From positions 17,033,501 to 17,097,500 of the forward strand of contig JBBDHG010000009.1 in assembly GCA_037951165.1 (NCBI GenBank): a stretch of DNA of 64,000 nt. The letters are read 5' to 3'. The notes beneath the pieces are model-generated. The model was not told the origin of the DNA and did no database searches. It was given only the letters and a program-made list of their open reading frames with translations. This document shows, one piece after another, positions 45,300-56,775 of this stretch. A program made the position numbers and the translations under genes. The stretch's first letter is position 1. Each line of letters begins with the position of its first letter. Source of the DNA: Lophius americanus. Lineage: Eukaryota; Chordata; Actinopteri; Lophiiformes; Lophiidae.

Positions 45300-45880
45300 T
45301 GTGTTAAATGGGCTCCAGATGGAAGACTGGAGCGTCTACATAGATGCTGCTTTCACTGTGTCTTTAAAAAGAAGGTCATATGTTTTCCTGCCAAAAAACC
45401 CTTTGCCTTCTTCTTATTTGCTGTTGCCCATTATCTCAGAGATGCTTATAAGCCAAATGTTGTTTATTTCTCTTTTATTTTATGCAGATTGTTGCGAGTG
45501 CACTTAAACTACTGTTCTACATATCAGCATATTCTACTTATCTGCTGGAAGAGGGTTGTGGGTCAAAGAAATGAGTAAGAGTATTTCGATTCGCTTATGA
45601 GAACTAAGAACTCCAAAAAAAGTCATTTTTCGGTAATTTTTCCTGAATGAAACCGTGAAAGAATTGAAATCGCTAACCATGTAAAACATCTCATCCCCAA
45701 CAAATGATCCATCATCTCTTTTTGATAGAACTATCTCTTCAATTGTCATCAAAACCCACATGCTGTGCAGCACCTCTAGCCTCCTAAGCTTCTCAAACCA
45801 ATCTTTGATGACAATGACTCGTCCGTCAAGCCAATCATTGAAGTGCATCTGAATGCAGCAGCACGCGGCCTGCATGGACG
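45300..45880. other. Non-coding, nothing recognised
   Basis: Short frames on both strands, none with a domain. Confidence 0.35.
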
Positions 45881-46310
45881 GCCCAAACCTTAATTAGCAT
45901 TTTAATCTTCTTCCGCCGAGGCAAAAATATCTTCCACGCTTTTGCCAAATCGCCAGATGATCACCATAAATAGAGCGGCCGGGTGATAATGTTCCGGCTT
46001 CTTTGTGCTGCTGGATGCAGAGTTTGCCAGAACATAATACAACAGGAAATGAGAGCAACTTTAAATGCTTCTCAAACATTTTTCCTTTAGTATTTACCTA
46101 TTTACCCCCTGATGCGTTCAACCCCGGCTGAAGTGTATGTCATTTAGCTGAGTCTATTTTCATTCAAATTAAGTCTGGAGCCTCTCCACCGCTATAGAAC
46201 TCATCTCGTGTGATAGCCGAGTGCTTAATATTTAAGGCGTAGCTCAGCCACGTAATCTGTGACCATAAAGCGCCATAAATATGAGCAAACATTCAGCGGG
46301 GGGAAATGGA
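45881..46310. promoter_or_regulatory. Candidate conserved non-coding element
   Basis: A 430-bp stretch with even composition, almost no runs and no repeat similarity. It contains 'aattagcattttaatc' at its left edge and 'tgtgaccataaagcgccata' (CDX-like 'ataaa' words) near 46258. The best-looking regulatory candidate together with 53820-54070, but unproven. Confidence 0.25.
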
Positions 46311-46611
46311 GTGGAGCGGAGGACGTTGGGTGTGTAAGAAGCAAAGGACCACTTGACACCATGATTTCTTATTTGTTTCTGCTTCCCGTCCTCTCAGATG
46401 GGTTTGACTAGGTGGATGGAGAGTGTGGAGATGAAGTGTTCATGCTGGAGAGTTTGACAGGAGGCCTGTGGCGAACTCTCTGTGTCCGTGGCCAGTTTGA
46501 TTTTTGCAGATGCACAACCAGATCGTTGCATAGAAGAATTTTCAAGACTGTATATATAGTAAAGTCAACGTCTGTCATGTGAAGGGTTCATTTGTAAAGA
46601 AGGAGGCCTAA
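46311..46611. other. Non-coding, nothing recognised
   Basis: No recognisable feature. Confidence 0.3.
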
Positions 46612-47110
46612 ACTGTTGGTACCGAAAGGAAGGGGTATAATCCGCAGAAAGTCCACAATCCCCTGTGTGGTACACTCCTTCCCCCGTGTTTCAAATGAAC
46701 TCGACTCAAATTAAATATGAAGTAATGTCCGAAGAAAGTGTCTTTTCTAAAAGAAAAAAGAAAAAGGAAAAGAAAAAAGTCCCTCTAGTTAGTAATTTAG
46801 AATAATTATCTATTAGAGTAAACTTTGAGATAAACCACATAGATCGCCGGTACTCAATTTAAACTCATCAATTTTGGAATAAATCCAACAAACAGTTGAA
46901 AATTATTGTCCTAAAACTTTTGGAAATAACGCTCCCCCTAGTGTCAGAAATATGCAACCGACTTTTCCCAAAATCGATCAAGTTCTTCCTCGCACAAAGG
47001 TCTATGAAGGTATGAAATTTGAAAAAGATGCATTTAATAATATTCGAGTTATCCCATTTACACATCTGCGGATGTAGATGCAGCGATGATTATTCTATGA
47101 TTCTTTAGAA
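46612..47110 (+). mobile_element. Family H repeat, copy 11 (full length, diverged)
   Basis: The 5' end is 'ggtaccgaaaggaaggggta' and 'taatccgcagaaagtccaca'. Inside are a purine-rich tract, 'gtccctctagttagtaa', then 'cgctcccccta', 'tatgcaaccgac', 'agttcttcctcgcac' and 'aaggtctatgaaggtatgaa'. The end is 'gcagcgatgattattctatg' with the terminal hairpin lost. Both types of 'tccccctagt' box are present. Confidence 0.75.
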
Positions 47111-48513
47111 CTTAAAAAAGTGATAGATAGATGTTGGCTTGTGGAAAAACTAAGACGATTATATTTAAAACACATCAAGTCTGCCTGCAAGTGCAGCAGC
47201 AGTTTATATTGTAATCGGAGAAGTAAAAGTACACCCTAAAAAACCCATTTGCTGGATTTTGGTTACTTAGTATCAATTCTACCCCCAATATTTATAGATG
47301 AACTCTATTTGACTTTATTATTATTTTTATGCTTATTATGCTTATTTTCTAGTCTGTATATTGAGCTATATATTTTATAATTTATTTATGGATGATAATA
47401 TAATATATTTATATTAAATTACATTTCCTGTCTGTTTTCTCTTGATCCTAATAATGATATTGTGAAATTGGAAGCATCATCATTTTATTTTTCCGTGTCA
47501 AACAGCTTTCCTTTAGTTCAAATGCTTGAACACTTATGATTTTTTTCTGCAGGACCATGTTTTTTGAGAGAAAGACTTACTCTTAGCCTTGAGGATTGGG
47601 ATTAAAGGTTTGGGTGGGCGATAGGAGATTGTCAGATGTCAAATTTGGCTGGGGCATTCTTAAAGTTGGGAGTGGCTGCCCTATTCCATTTGGGCTTTTT
47701 TATTAAATGCATAAATTAAGGAAAGAAAACAACTCAGTGGTTGTATTTCCATGTTTCAGCTCTAATTTGTCTGATTCTGCTTCTCTCTCTACTCTGACAC
47801 AAATTGAAAATACTCTGTGTGTGAGGACGACCTATTAAACCACCTCTTCTTCTCTCTCTGCTGTCAAATAGTGGATCTAATTGTGTGTTCACACACAGAC
47901 TAATGCACGTTATCTCTGCCTTCACAGCGAGCACAAAGTCAAGTGGTTATAAGGCGTGAGCGTATTGGAGGACACCCAACCTGCTGAAGCAGTTCAGACA
48001 CACTCAGCGACACGGAGATGAATACGACAGAGTCGGCCACATCGGCAGTGTAGAGAACATAAAGCTTGGGCCAGATGCCATCCTCCATAGGCTCTATCTC
48101 GCATTGTCATGGTGGATCAGAGCAAGGGCAATTGCGCTCCCTTCCAGTGAGATTTCAGCGCTGTGGAACTCTCAGCTCAGCTAAGGGATTAGGCCAACCC
48201 TGATTTTTATAGGGGTGGGGATGAATTTTAGCCCGCAGGGGGTGGCATGTTTCTATTTATGGCACAAACTGCATAAACTTCAGCTCCGTGTCTTACAGGC
48301 GTTCACTGGAGTCCTGCGTTGAAGGAAAACTCTGCGGTGCAGTTATGTATTGGGAGAATATGACATCATCCGGCATCAATTAATTACCATCACGGAGTCA
48401 ATACAGAAAAAGAAATTCAATGAAATTAAAAAGACATTTTAGCTTTACTGCAAAGCATTGATACAATTCTCATGCTTAACCCCTTAGAATGAATGGAAAC
48501 CATAAAGTGTGTG

Positions 48514-48515
<2 letters not shown>
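47111..48515. other. Spacer; possible regulatory DNA at 48030-48400
   Basis: AT-rich at 47300-47480. At 48030-48400 the composition becomes balanced and non-repetitive, with 'ggcatcaattaattaccatc' at 48372-48391 (two overlapping TAATTA-type cores). The rest is unremarkable. Confidence 0.2.
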
Positions 48516-48554
<39 letters not shown>

Positions 48555-48572
48555 TGTGTGTGTGTGTTTGTG
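48516..48572 (+). repeat. (TG)n dinucleotide tract
   Basis: About 57 bp of nearly uninterrupted TG, with Z-DNA-forming potential. The Cys/Val-rich 62-codon frame over it is an artefact. Confidence 0.95.
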
Positions 48573-48699
48573 TTCAGTTCTTTGACTGTCATCTTGTGAG
48601 AAACATAGATGTCATATGGACCTCGTGTCACATCCACCAATCACACCAGGGCGAGGAGCCATTTACACACCAGCTGTGCAAACGGGGGGAAAGGTAGTT

Positions 48700-48716
48700 G
48701 GGTGGGTGGGTGGGGG
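48700..48716 (+). other. G-quadruplex motif
   Basis: 'gggtgggtgggtggggg' has four G-runs of three or more separated by single T residues, a very favourable intramolecular G4 pattern. It lies ~130 bp downstream of the (TG)n tract. Confidence 0.8.
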
Positions 48717-49588
48717 CAGTAAAAGTGGGTGCACATAACAGAGACACTTGAAGTGGATTTGACATGATTGCCATGTTTCCCATTTTCTAGTCAGATTCAT
48801 TTCGATCCCGACAGGTTTCTGCTCGACTCTGCTATGAAAAAGATTGTTTAAGTCACACGGATCGATTTTCTATTAGATCAGACACCACTAATATTTATGA
48901 CATTCATGCACACTGGCATGAATGCCGAACTAAAAAGAATCTGATGGTCCACTTTAAACTCTTCTGCAGTCCAACCAAACCTTTTATGACAACCCTTACT
49001 AAGATGAAGTACTTACTATTACATTCTCATATTTCTTTTTTCTATGTCATAATCAGAACAGGCGTTATGTAGCTGCAGAAATGCAATGCATATTAATAAT
49101 TCAGCTGCAAATAAGTAACAAACTGCACACCAACAGATAAGGGGAAAACATGACTAAAAAAAAATGCAACTAGAAAAGTTCAATACAACCTCGGGAAAAT
49201 AGAACCGATGAAAATAATAACAAAATGAAATTTTAGCTTTAGCTTTGAAAACAGGGTTTGCAGGATTGAAAACAGAACTATGAAAAGCGACAGAAACCTA
49301 TAGCAAATAAACACAACTCCAAATTTAAAAACCATTGATGGTGTTTTATTGGTTATAAATGCCTCTTAAAATGCAAAATATTTAATCCTAAGTATTTTAC
49401 TGTGACTTAGATTATCTCTGGTGGCCCCCCTGCCGTACCATCGAATCCACCAGGGGGTGTGGTCCACACCTCGGAAATCTCGGCTATAGATCAAAGGCAC
49501 TATCAAACAGGGTTTTTGGTCTCCCTGTCAGTAATCCAGGGATTCTGAATCATGTTTTACATGTTTGAATCAAAGAGAATAGAGTAGC
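48717..49588. other. Non-coding, nothing recognised
   Basis: No domain-bearing frame or repeat. Confidence 0.35.
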
Positions 49589-51592
49589 ACTTTACATTAC
49601 AGTACGGTAATAAGATGGTAAAAGTGGGGTAATAGTGTGGTAATAAAGAGGTAATAGATATGTAATACCATGTAATTACCAAAGTTATAACTAAGTTAAA
49701 GCTTGGTAATTACTATGGGTATATATGGGTAATATTTCACTGGAATTTATGTAACAGGGCAATAATGGCCTAAAAACTAGGGTTAATAATAATTCAACAA
49801 ATTTAAAGACGGAAATGAGGAACAATTATTTGGAAATAGTACAGTAATACTTGGTAAACTGATAACAATAAAACGGTTATATCAGTGCAATATTTGGATT
49901 TAAAAATACTAATATGGGAGGTCCGTACAATAACCATGAAGCAAAATGCAAAACTACCTGTTTCTATTTAATTCCATGCTAATATTAGTCTAAACCAAAC
50001 ATCCGGCGGTGCAGAGATTACCTTGAAACAATTGTGATAATTGTAATATAAGTGTAATATCCATGAATCAGTGCTGCAAAATGCAAATGTACCTGTTTGT
50101 GCTTAATTTCTCACTACTTTCATCTAATACTATTGATCCCTTGTTCATATTGTCCAATTCTAACTTCAAAGGAATGCCTTGTAGGAACATCTGTTTGTTT
50201 TTGTTATCCATTATTGCTTAATTTATTGAACATAACACAAATGGTTGTCGGACCACGAAAAGCTTCATTTCTTTTTTTCCTATTTTCGGAGAGATCCACC
50301 AGGAAAAGGTGGAACACTAGCTTTTTATCCTCAATGTCAGCCGTGAAACGGACTTCTGCAATCACAGCAGTTTAGAAAATGGTGTTTCGATCCGCCTTGT
50401 ATTTTTCTTAAGTTCTGTTGACACTGCTTGTTTTTTGGAAATTTTTGAAGGACTGCTGTACCCCTGTGTTGGACGTCTTCTGTTTGTTTTTTTAAGGTGC
50501 TTTTGCTTTATCAATTTGTACTTGTTTTTTAAGTTACAGTGCGTTTGGCCCTGTGTCAAGCAGCTAAGAACCTCTATGCTGAGCAGGCGCAGGGTTTCTG
50601 AGGTGAAACGGGCCGAGTTATTTTCTTCACATCCAAGTTGGTTTAAGTTGTTTAATGCTGCAGTATGTTGGTCAGCCGCTCTGGATCTTGACCTGACATC
50701 CGGCTACGAATCCAGTGTGTCCAGTTCGCTGCTCTGCTGCTAATGTTAACTTTAATCTCTGCGTGACGTCGTAGAAAGTTCAGTCAGATAATAACACGTT
50801 GTAGTTGAATTCGGTTTTTTTTTTTTCTGTCAATACATGTTATTATCTGACATTTAGAAAATCAATTTTTGACATTTGTGAAACAAAACCTGCCCTAAGG
50901 GGTTGATATTTTTTCCAGATCTGAGTTTCTTTTGATTTAGTGGCTTTTGTCGCCCATATTATAGATCTGTGATAGGGAGACATAAGTTATTTAATATTTT
51001 CATGTTTAATATATATTATTTGCATTATCCCCGGAAATTCTTTTTTTATTTTATTTTTTTTAATTTTTTTTTAATTTTTTTTATTAATTTGAAATGAAAT
51101 GTGGAATTTAACTCTGCGTCATGTTCAGTAAATTACGTTATGGTTGATATTAATAAAAAGATAATTTTCAGAGAAGGCATTCGTAAAAAATGTCCGTGGC
51201 ATCAAACGTATGAAATGTGTATAGATGAAAATAGTGAGAAATCAAATAAAACTGGTAGTTTTGCATTGTTTAGCACTGATTCATGGTTATTACACAGAAA
51301 CTACCAAAAATGTTTCCTGGGAATCTAATATTAACATGAAATTGAATAGAAAAAAGGTAGTTCTGCATTGTTTAGAACTGATTCATTTATTACACACAAA
51401 TAACCGCTAGTTTTTGGGCCATTATTGCCCTTTTACATAAATTCCATTGAAATATTACCCATATATACCCATTGTTATTACCGAGCTATTAATAAGTTGT
51501 AACTTTGGTAATAACATGGTATTACTTATATATTACCTATTTATTACAGCACTATTACCTCACTATTACCATCTTATTACCATACTGCAATC
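49589..51592. mobile_element. Long inverted-repeat (foldback-like) DNA element (~2.0 kb)
   Basis: The left arm 49605-49790 ('ggtaataagatggtaa', 'gggtatatatgggtaatatt', 'gggcaataatggcc') reappears in reverse complement at 51400-51590. Inner blocks are also inverted: 'catgctaatatta' at 49977 against 'taatattaacatg' at 51328, and 'atccatgaatcagtgctg' at 50061 against 'agcactgattcatggtta' at 51271. Arms total roughly 400-500 bp each. The 1.1-kb middle (about 50115-51215) has frames of 92 and 102 codons without a recognised domain. The outermost ~14 bases ('agcactttacatta') are seen only on the left. Autonomy cannot be supported. Confidence 0.8.
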
Positions 51593-52560
51593 CTCCCTCA
51601 GGGATGAGTCAAATGCATAGAAATAATTTCGTTATGTTGTACTGTGTATGACCGTACAAAGATTTTTTTCCATTATTATTTTCCCATCTCTGAAAGTGTC
51701 AAAGCTAATAGTGTCAATATTTCTTGCTAAGTATGCTCAACGGACGGATATCTAATGGTGTTAGGTTGCCTAGAATATTCTAGACACAAAATACATCATC
51801 AAACGATTTTTCTTTTTTTTTAAACTGTGCTTCCCTTAATCGGGCCTGCATGAAATAATTCTATATAGATTCAATATAACCAATGATTCCTGTCACAACC
51901 AAAGCTTGTAGTACATGTGTATATTATACCCCAGTGGACTTGGTATTCTGCTCCCAACATTACTCTCTGGGGCAAAAATCCCATTCTGCGGACACTGGCT
52001 ACCCAAAATAAAATATCTCAGGTCTTATCTGTCCAGAGACACTAAGGTTCTGATAGTTGTGGAGCTATGTTACGTATATGTATGTATATGAAAATGGATG
52101 AACTGTGCAAAAAATTTCAAATCAATATATGTCAAATTGAATTTTGGGTCATTCCTTTTTAAAACAGACCTTCAAAAAAGCTACAAAGTTCATTTTCTGT
52201 GGGTCAGTGTCAGGTACCAGGATACAGAAGCACAACGAAAAACCCTAAAATATGCCCTTTATCGCAAAGTTAAGAAAATGTTATCAAAGTCACCAAAACT
52301 GAGCGATTTCTACAGACTATCCCTATGGGATACATTTCATGCAAATCCATCCTGTAGTTGTCTCGTAAAACTTACTATCACACAGAGAAATAAAGGTCAA
52401 AAAATAAAATCCATGGCATAGGTAAATTATTCAAGAAGAGGTCAATTATTGAAAAATACTCCACATAGAAAAATGTTAAAATAACCAGATCTCATGTTTT
52501 GTAGCATATCTTGGAAAGTCCAACACGGGTCGCACCTAAAGTTCCTCCTCTGAAACCACA
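51593..52560. other. Non-coding, nothing recognised
   Basis: The 107-codon frame at 52098-52421 is Lys-rich and has no domain I know. I do not consider it a gene without an external match. Confidence 0.3.
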
Positions 52561-52960
52561 GCTGTGAGAAAACCGCACAGCAGCTGCTCCAGTTGAGTAT
52601 TTGATCTTAATTCATGCATCCATAGGGATTTCAAATAACTGCACATGTCATATTTCCTCAAAATGCAATTTATTTTCCCCATTTAATCAATTTAGTACTT
52701 TTAACAGCCGGGAAAGAGGCAAATCAAATATTACGGCCCGTTTTTAGAGCGCACGGGGTAAATATTCTTTAAAGCATAAATTAATGTTTTTTTTCTTCTT
52801 GCTGCTTGAGTGCAGCCAAAATGAAGGAGATTTATTCATATATTTGAGAACTTTATGAGATGTTTGAAGGAAGATATTTAATTATTTCTAGAAGAGCGTG
52901 CCGATCCATCGGCGCCGGGACGCCTAGCGTCCTCGCTCAGCGGATTCCATGCCGGTAACA
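52561..52960. promoter_or_regulatory. Candidate conserved non-coding element
   Basis: Balanced non-repetitive stretch ('agtatttgatcttaattcat', 'taaagcataaattaatg'). It ends in an unusual GC-rich patch at 52897-52975 containing 'gatccatcggcgccgggacg'. Speculative. Confidence 0.2.
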
Positions 52961-53819
52961 TGCGTGCGGCTTACCCGCACACAACGTACTTAATAACACT
53001 CTTCAAAGCCACGCACACTGAAGTCCATAAACAAGTTCAATATATAACATATGATGGGCTTAGAAAGTTTTATTTTCGCCTCTTAAAAATGTCATACAAT
53101 TGGTTTAAGGGATGCACCGCGAGGAGAAAGGAGCAGATATTCAACAAGTGAGACCACATACACAATGCCGATCTTACTTCCACTGTAGTTCTTCAAAATA
53201 AGAGCACTTAAAATAAACTACTCATTACTACTCACACTCAAAATTCGAAATTGGCAGTCAGACAGATTTCCTTCGTGCTAACACAAAGAATCTTAACTAG
53301 CTTTTTAAACTTCGCTACTTCAAACTTCAAAGTGTTTATTATTATATGCACAGTACATAAACGTGTTTCCCTGTACAATGAACAGTCTTAATTTACTGTC
53401 CAGAGAATGCCGTATTATATTTTAGGAATATAATTACAAACTTATTTAAGACCTCATTCGTTACATGACGCTATTTTTTTTATTTTTTTTGCAAAATAAG
53501 CTGTTTCTCCGACATTCAGCCCCAGTTTACCAGTGAATTCTTACATTTATATTATATATCTGCTAGAGATAGTGATTCCAATTAAGAATTGCAGAAAGGC
53601 GATACTGACATTCATTTTCTTCACAATGTTGCGCTGTTGCTCCATTCATATTCAAGTTTTACCTCTCGTAGAGAACAGAAATATCTTGTTTCCGTCCCAG
53701 AGAAATGATATAGATTTATTCTCTGCAGAGGTTTAAGAAGCAATTATAACGATTTGATGGAAAAAGTGTTTTACTAAACAGATATATCTTAAAAAAAACA
53801 ACCCCTTTTATATTCCATG
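52961..53819. other. Non-coding, nothing recognised
   Basis: AT-rich with T runs near 53475. Frames have no domain. Confidence 0.35.
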
Positions 53820-54070
53820 TCTGCATTCCTGCAGCAACCTCTCTAAGTCCTGTTTAAAAATGCATGCGGTCGCCCGCTGCACTTCATAAATAAGCGCTTA
53901 ATAAATGCTAATTAATATTTCATTGTCTCTTATGCATTGTGAGGCGATAAAGAGCTTTTACAGCAATTTTCTGACCAATTATCTTTTTTCCTAATTAACA
54001 ATATTGATTTAGACTTGGAGTATTCCTGTTTGTTATTTTTCTTCAGCTAACCGCTGTTAAATCTCCGCCA
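53820..54070. promoter_or_regulatory. Candidate conserved non-coding element
   Basis: It has 'aataaatgctaattaatatt' and 'tcctaattaacaatattgat', two TAATTA homeodomain-type sites about 90 bp apart. The latter runs into a SOX-type 'acaat'. 'tctgaccaattatc' lies between. No repeat similarity. A good target for cross-species alignment. Confidence 0.25.
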
Positions 54071-54170
54071 GAACTAGCAGTGGTTCAGGATTGTGATTCT
54101 TTACTTCCAGATTATCAGTCATTTATGTTTTCAAAAGCAATTTTGTTTACTACCCTATACCATAAAAATG

Positions 54171-54670
54171 ATATCAGAGCAACGATAACATTATAATCAC
54201 CTGCTTCATAGAGTGCAGGTCTCCTTTTTCCCATCAAATCATGACAGACCCATTGAGGTATTTACGCAAGAACTCTAAAGGTGTGCTGTGGTATCTGGTA
54301 CCGAGACATTAGCAATAGATCCTTTAAGTCCTACAAGCTGCCAGGTGATGCCTCCGTCCATCAGACATCCTTCAGACGCTCGATTGGTTGAGATCTTGGG
54401 AATTTGGAGGTCAACTCAGCACCCCAACTCATTGTTGTGTTCTTCAGTTCTTCATGGAGCACTATCTTTCTTGAAGAGGCCACTGTCATTAAGGAATACC
54501 ATTTCAATGAATCCGAGACTTCTGGTGCGTCTGATTAAGTGTGATAGAGTTCTAGTGTGGAGCTGGTCATTGTAGGTGTTACCAAATCCATCCTGAACTT
54601 GCCAGAGTCAAATTTCTACTTCCTAATATATCCCACTCACTGACCGGTGCTGCTATAATCTAATCTTTGA
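54171..54670 (-). mobile_element. Tc1/mariner-like transposon, internally deleted, antisense
   Basis: Its plus-strand left side 'gcaacgataacattataatc' is the antisense 3' end. Next is the antisense C-terminal transposase region, recognised by 'ggtgtgctgtggtatctggt', 'agatcctttaagtcctacaa' and 'gagatcttgggaatttggag'. The last encodes, in reverse, the 'PNSPDLNPIE'-type segment, here frameshifted as 'PPNSQDLN'. The right side 'cctaatatatcccactcact' is the antisense 5' region. The middle of the transposase is deleted. It complements 42076-42512, which keeps the N-terminal side. Confidence 0.7.
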
Positions 54671-55148
54671 GGGTTGAATTCAAACGAAACGGACTTCTGG
54701 TTCAGGGTTGCAGTTTAACCCAGTCCAATTGCTTTGAGTCCACTTCTGTGTGATAATAATATAACACTACAGAAACTCATAATATTACCAAGTATATTCG
54801 TCTAATGTCTAGTCCAAATATCTCATTGGACTTGATATGAGACACAATCGCTTGACAGGTAACATTTCAGTGAGATTTAGCAACTTGTTTTGAATATTTC
54901 AAATTGCCAATATGATCATTTCCATTTAACGAAAAGATTTTAGATTGGCGTCACGATAACACGACTTAGGGTAAGTTAAATGTACCGAGAAATTAAGAGT
55001 TTGATATTCATGGTAACAAACTAAAAGCTAGTTTTGATGTAAGATTTTATTAGACATCATCTTATTCTTAGACACAACACTTCATATTATTAGTAGAATA
55101 AAGGCCAAAATTGGATTTAATAGTTCAATTCAAGATCTCGTTTGCCAA
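54671..55148. other. Non-coding, nothing recognised
   Basis: No recognisable feature. Confidence 0.35.
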
Positions 55149-55365
55149 TGCTGTCATTCCCACAGCAAGGGTATATCCTGAGATGTCCTACCCCCTGCAT
55201 TCTACAACCAGTCCCCCAATCGAACACATCATATTAAATATTATGTTAAAGGTTATGCCTGAATGTAAGTTAGAAAATAACTAAAGGTTGAAGTAACAAC
55301 CTTCGAAATATACCACCAGGCAATCCAGTTCTTGATCCAACAGAGATTTAAACCAACAACCTCTG
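55149..55365 (+). mobile_element. Family H repeat, copy 12 (internally deleted)
   Basis: The 5' end 'ctgtcattcccacagcaagg' and box 'gtatatcctgagatgtccta' are clear. It then skips the modules and rejoins at 'caaccttcgaaatatac' and 'aatccagttcttgatccaac'. The 3' hairpin is absent. Confidence 0.65.
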
Positions 55366-56501
55366 GTCCTAAAAGTAGCAACAAATACTGTCAAGCAACG
55401 GCAATAGAGGCATTAGAACACTCGTTAGAACGAGACAATTCTCCGGTTATCATGAGATAACGACCAAATATAATTATCTGCCACCATGGCTGTTCTCTGA
55501 TTCCATTAAAATAAAAAAAACAGATCTTAAAATCACATAATGTTTCTAATGTGAAACATGCTTGACAAGATTTATTTTTTTATGGAAGTAAGAATAAGAT
55601 ACATTTCCAAGAAAGGCTTTTCTGTACTTTCTTGAAATTCCTTTTGTTGCAGTGTGAGAGAGGAACTAGGTTGTCCACAAGAAAAGAGCCGACGCCAGAA
55701 GGTTGGGGAAAGCGGCAGAGAAAACCTCGTCTGTTGGCTGTGGCTAAAGACAGAAGGTAAGTACAAGATGGAAGCCTGGAGGAGAGGAGCACCGCTGCAG
55801 AACCTGGACCTCTGCTAGGGTTTGGCGCCGCCAGAAAGCCCTCCTCCTCCAACTCAAGATGAAACAGAGGAAAACGTGTCAGGTGTGCCATCATTAAAAC
55901 TAATTTTTTCTAAATCTAATTTATTCCATGCTGATGTTTAATATTTTCATCTTTAAACTCATGCCTTCAACACTTAATGAGCCTAATTTCAGTAATTCAG
56001 CTAATGAGTGTAGCGGCGGTGCAAAGGTTAATCATCTTGCATAAATAAGAAGGTCAACGCAGTCCTGTCTGTCAGAGGGAAAGATGTAGCTGCGTCTTTG
56101 TCCTCCGCAGGAAGTCTTTGGGTTTCCCGGCGCATCACTCCGCTCACATCTATTCCTTTTAATTGTAGCTGAATATTCCTCGGTAGAAAGATCATGAGAG
56201 AGACCGTGTTCTTTTTTTAAATCATCCTCGATCAAGACATTCCTCTGCTGCTGCTGTGAACGAGTGGAGTCCAGTAAATGTTTGTTTCTTTGATTGTGAC
56301 GCTGCGGTGTTTTATAGTAGCAATGAATGGAATGATCCTGTTTCAAGAAAAAAACAGTGTTGTTAGCGGAGATTTCATCAGCAGCTGCACGAGCAGTAGA
56401 GCAATTTTCAAGATGAATGCGCGATGTTATCTGATTAAAAGAAAACGCATCATTCCTACCAGCTTCAGAGCCAACTCAACAACATCACAGAAAGAGGCCG
56501 C
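55366..56501. other. Non-coding, nothing recognised
   Basis: Overlapping frames on both strands at 55572-55894 and 56032-56544 have no domain. Part of 55980-56500 has balanced composition and could be regulatory, but there is no positive sign. Confidence 0.3.
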
Positions 56502-56775
56502 GATATTATGGGACTGTCATCACGTTTCCCCCGCCGCCCACTGATCCTTAACGCCATAACTAAACAACTATGTAATTGATCATTTTCAAATTTTATACTC
56601 AATTGGACCTTAGTGCAAGAAAGAAGTGGTTTGCATTTTGGTTGCATAATTCCAACACTAGGGGGAGCTTTATCTCCAAACTTTTTCAGGCCATAGTTCC
56701 TTAACCGTTGGTTCGATTTAGTAAAAAATTGGTGCATATAAATCAACTCAAGGACATCTATCTCTATCTCTAACA
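56502..56775 (-). mobile_element. Family H repeat, copy 13 (3' part, antisense)
   Basis: 'cgatattatgggactgtcat' starts just inside the 3' end. 'ccttaacgccataac', 'aattgatcattttcaaattt', 'aacactagggggagctttat' and 'aaccgttggttcgatttagt' follow. It stops in the module at 'atcaactcaaggacatctat'. Confidence 0.75.

Noticed and set aside
45153..45578. 141-codon plus-strand open frame, among the longest in the window
   Set aside because: It runs through an antisense SINE body at 45190-45299 and shows no domain.
48509..48697. Cys/Val-rich 62-codon frame
   Set aside because: Translation of a (TG)n microsatellite.
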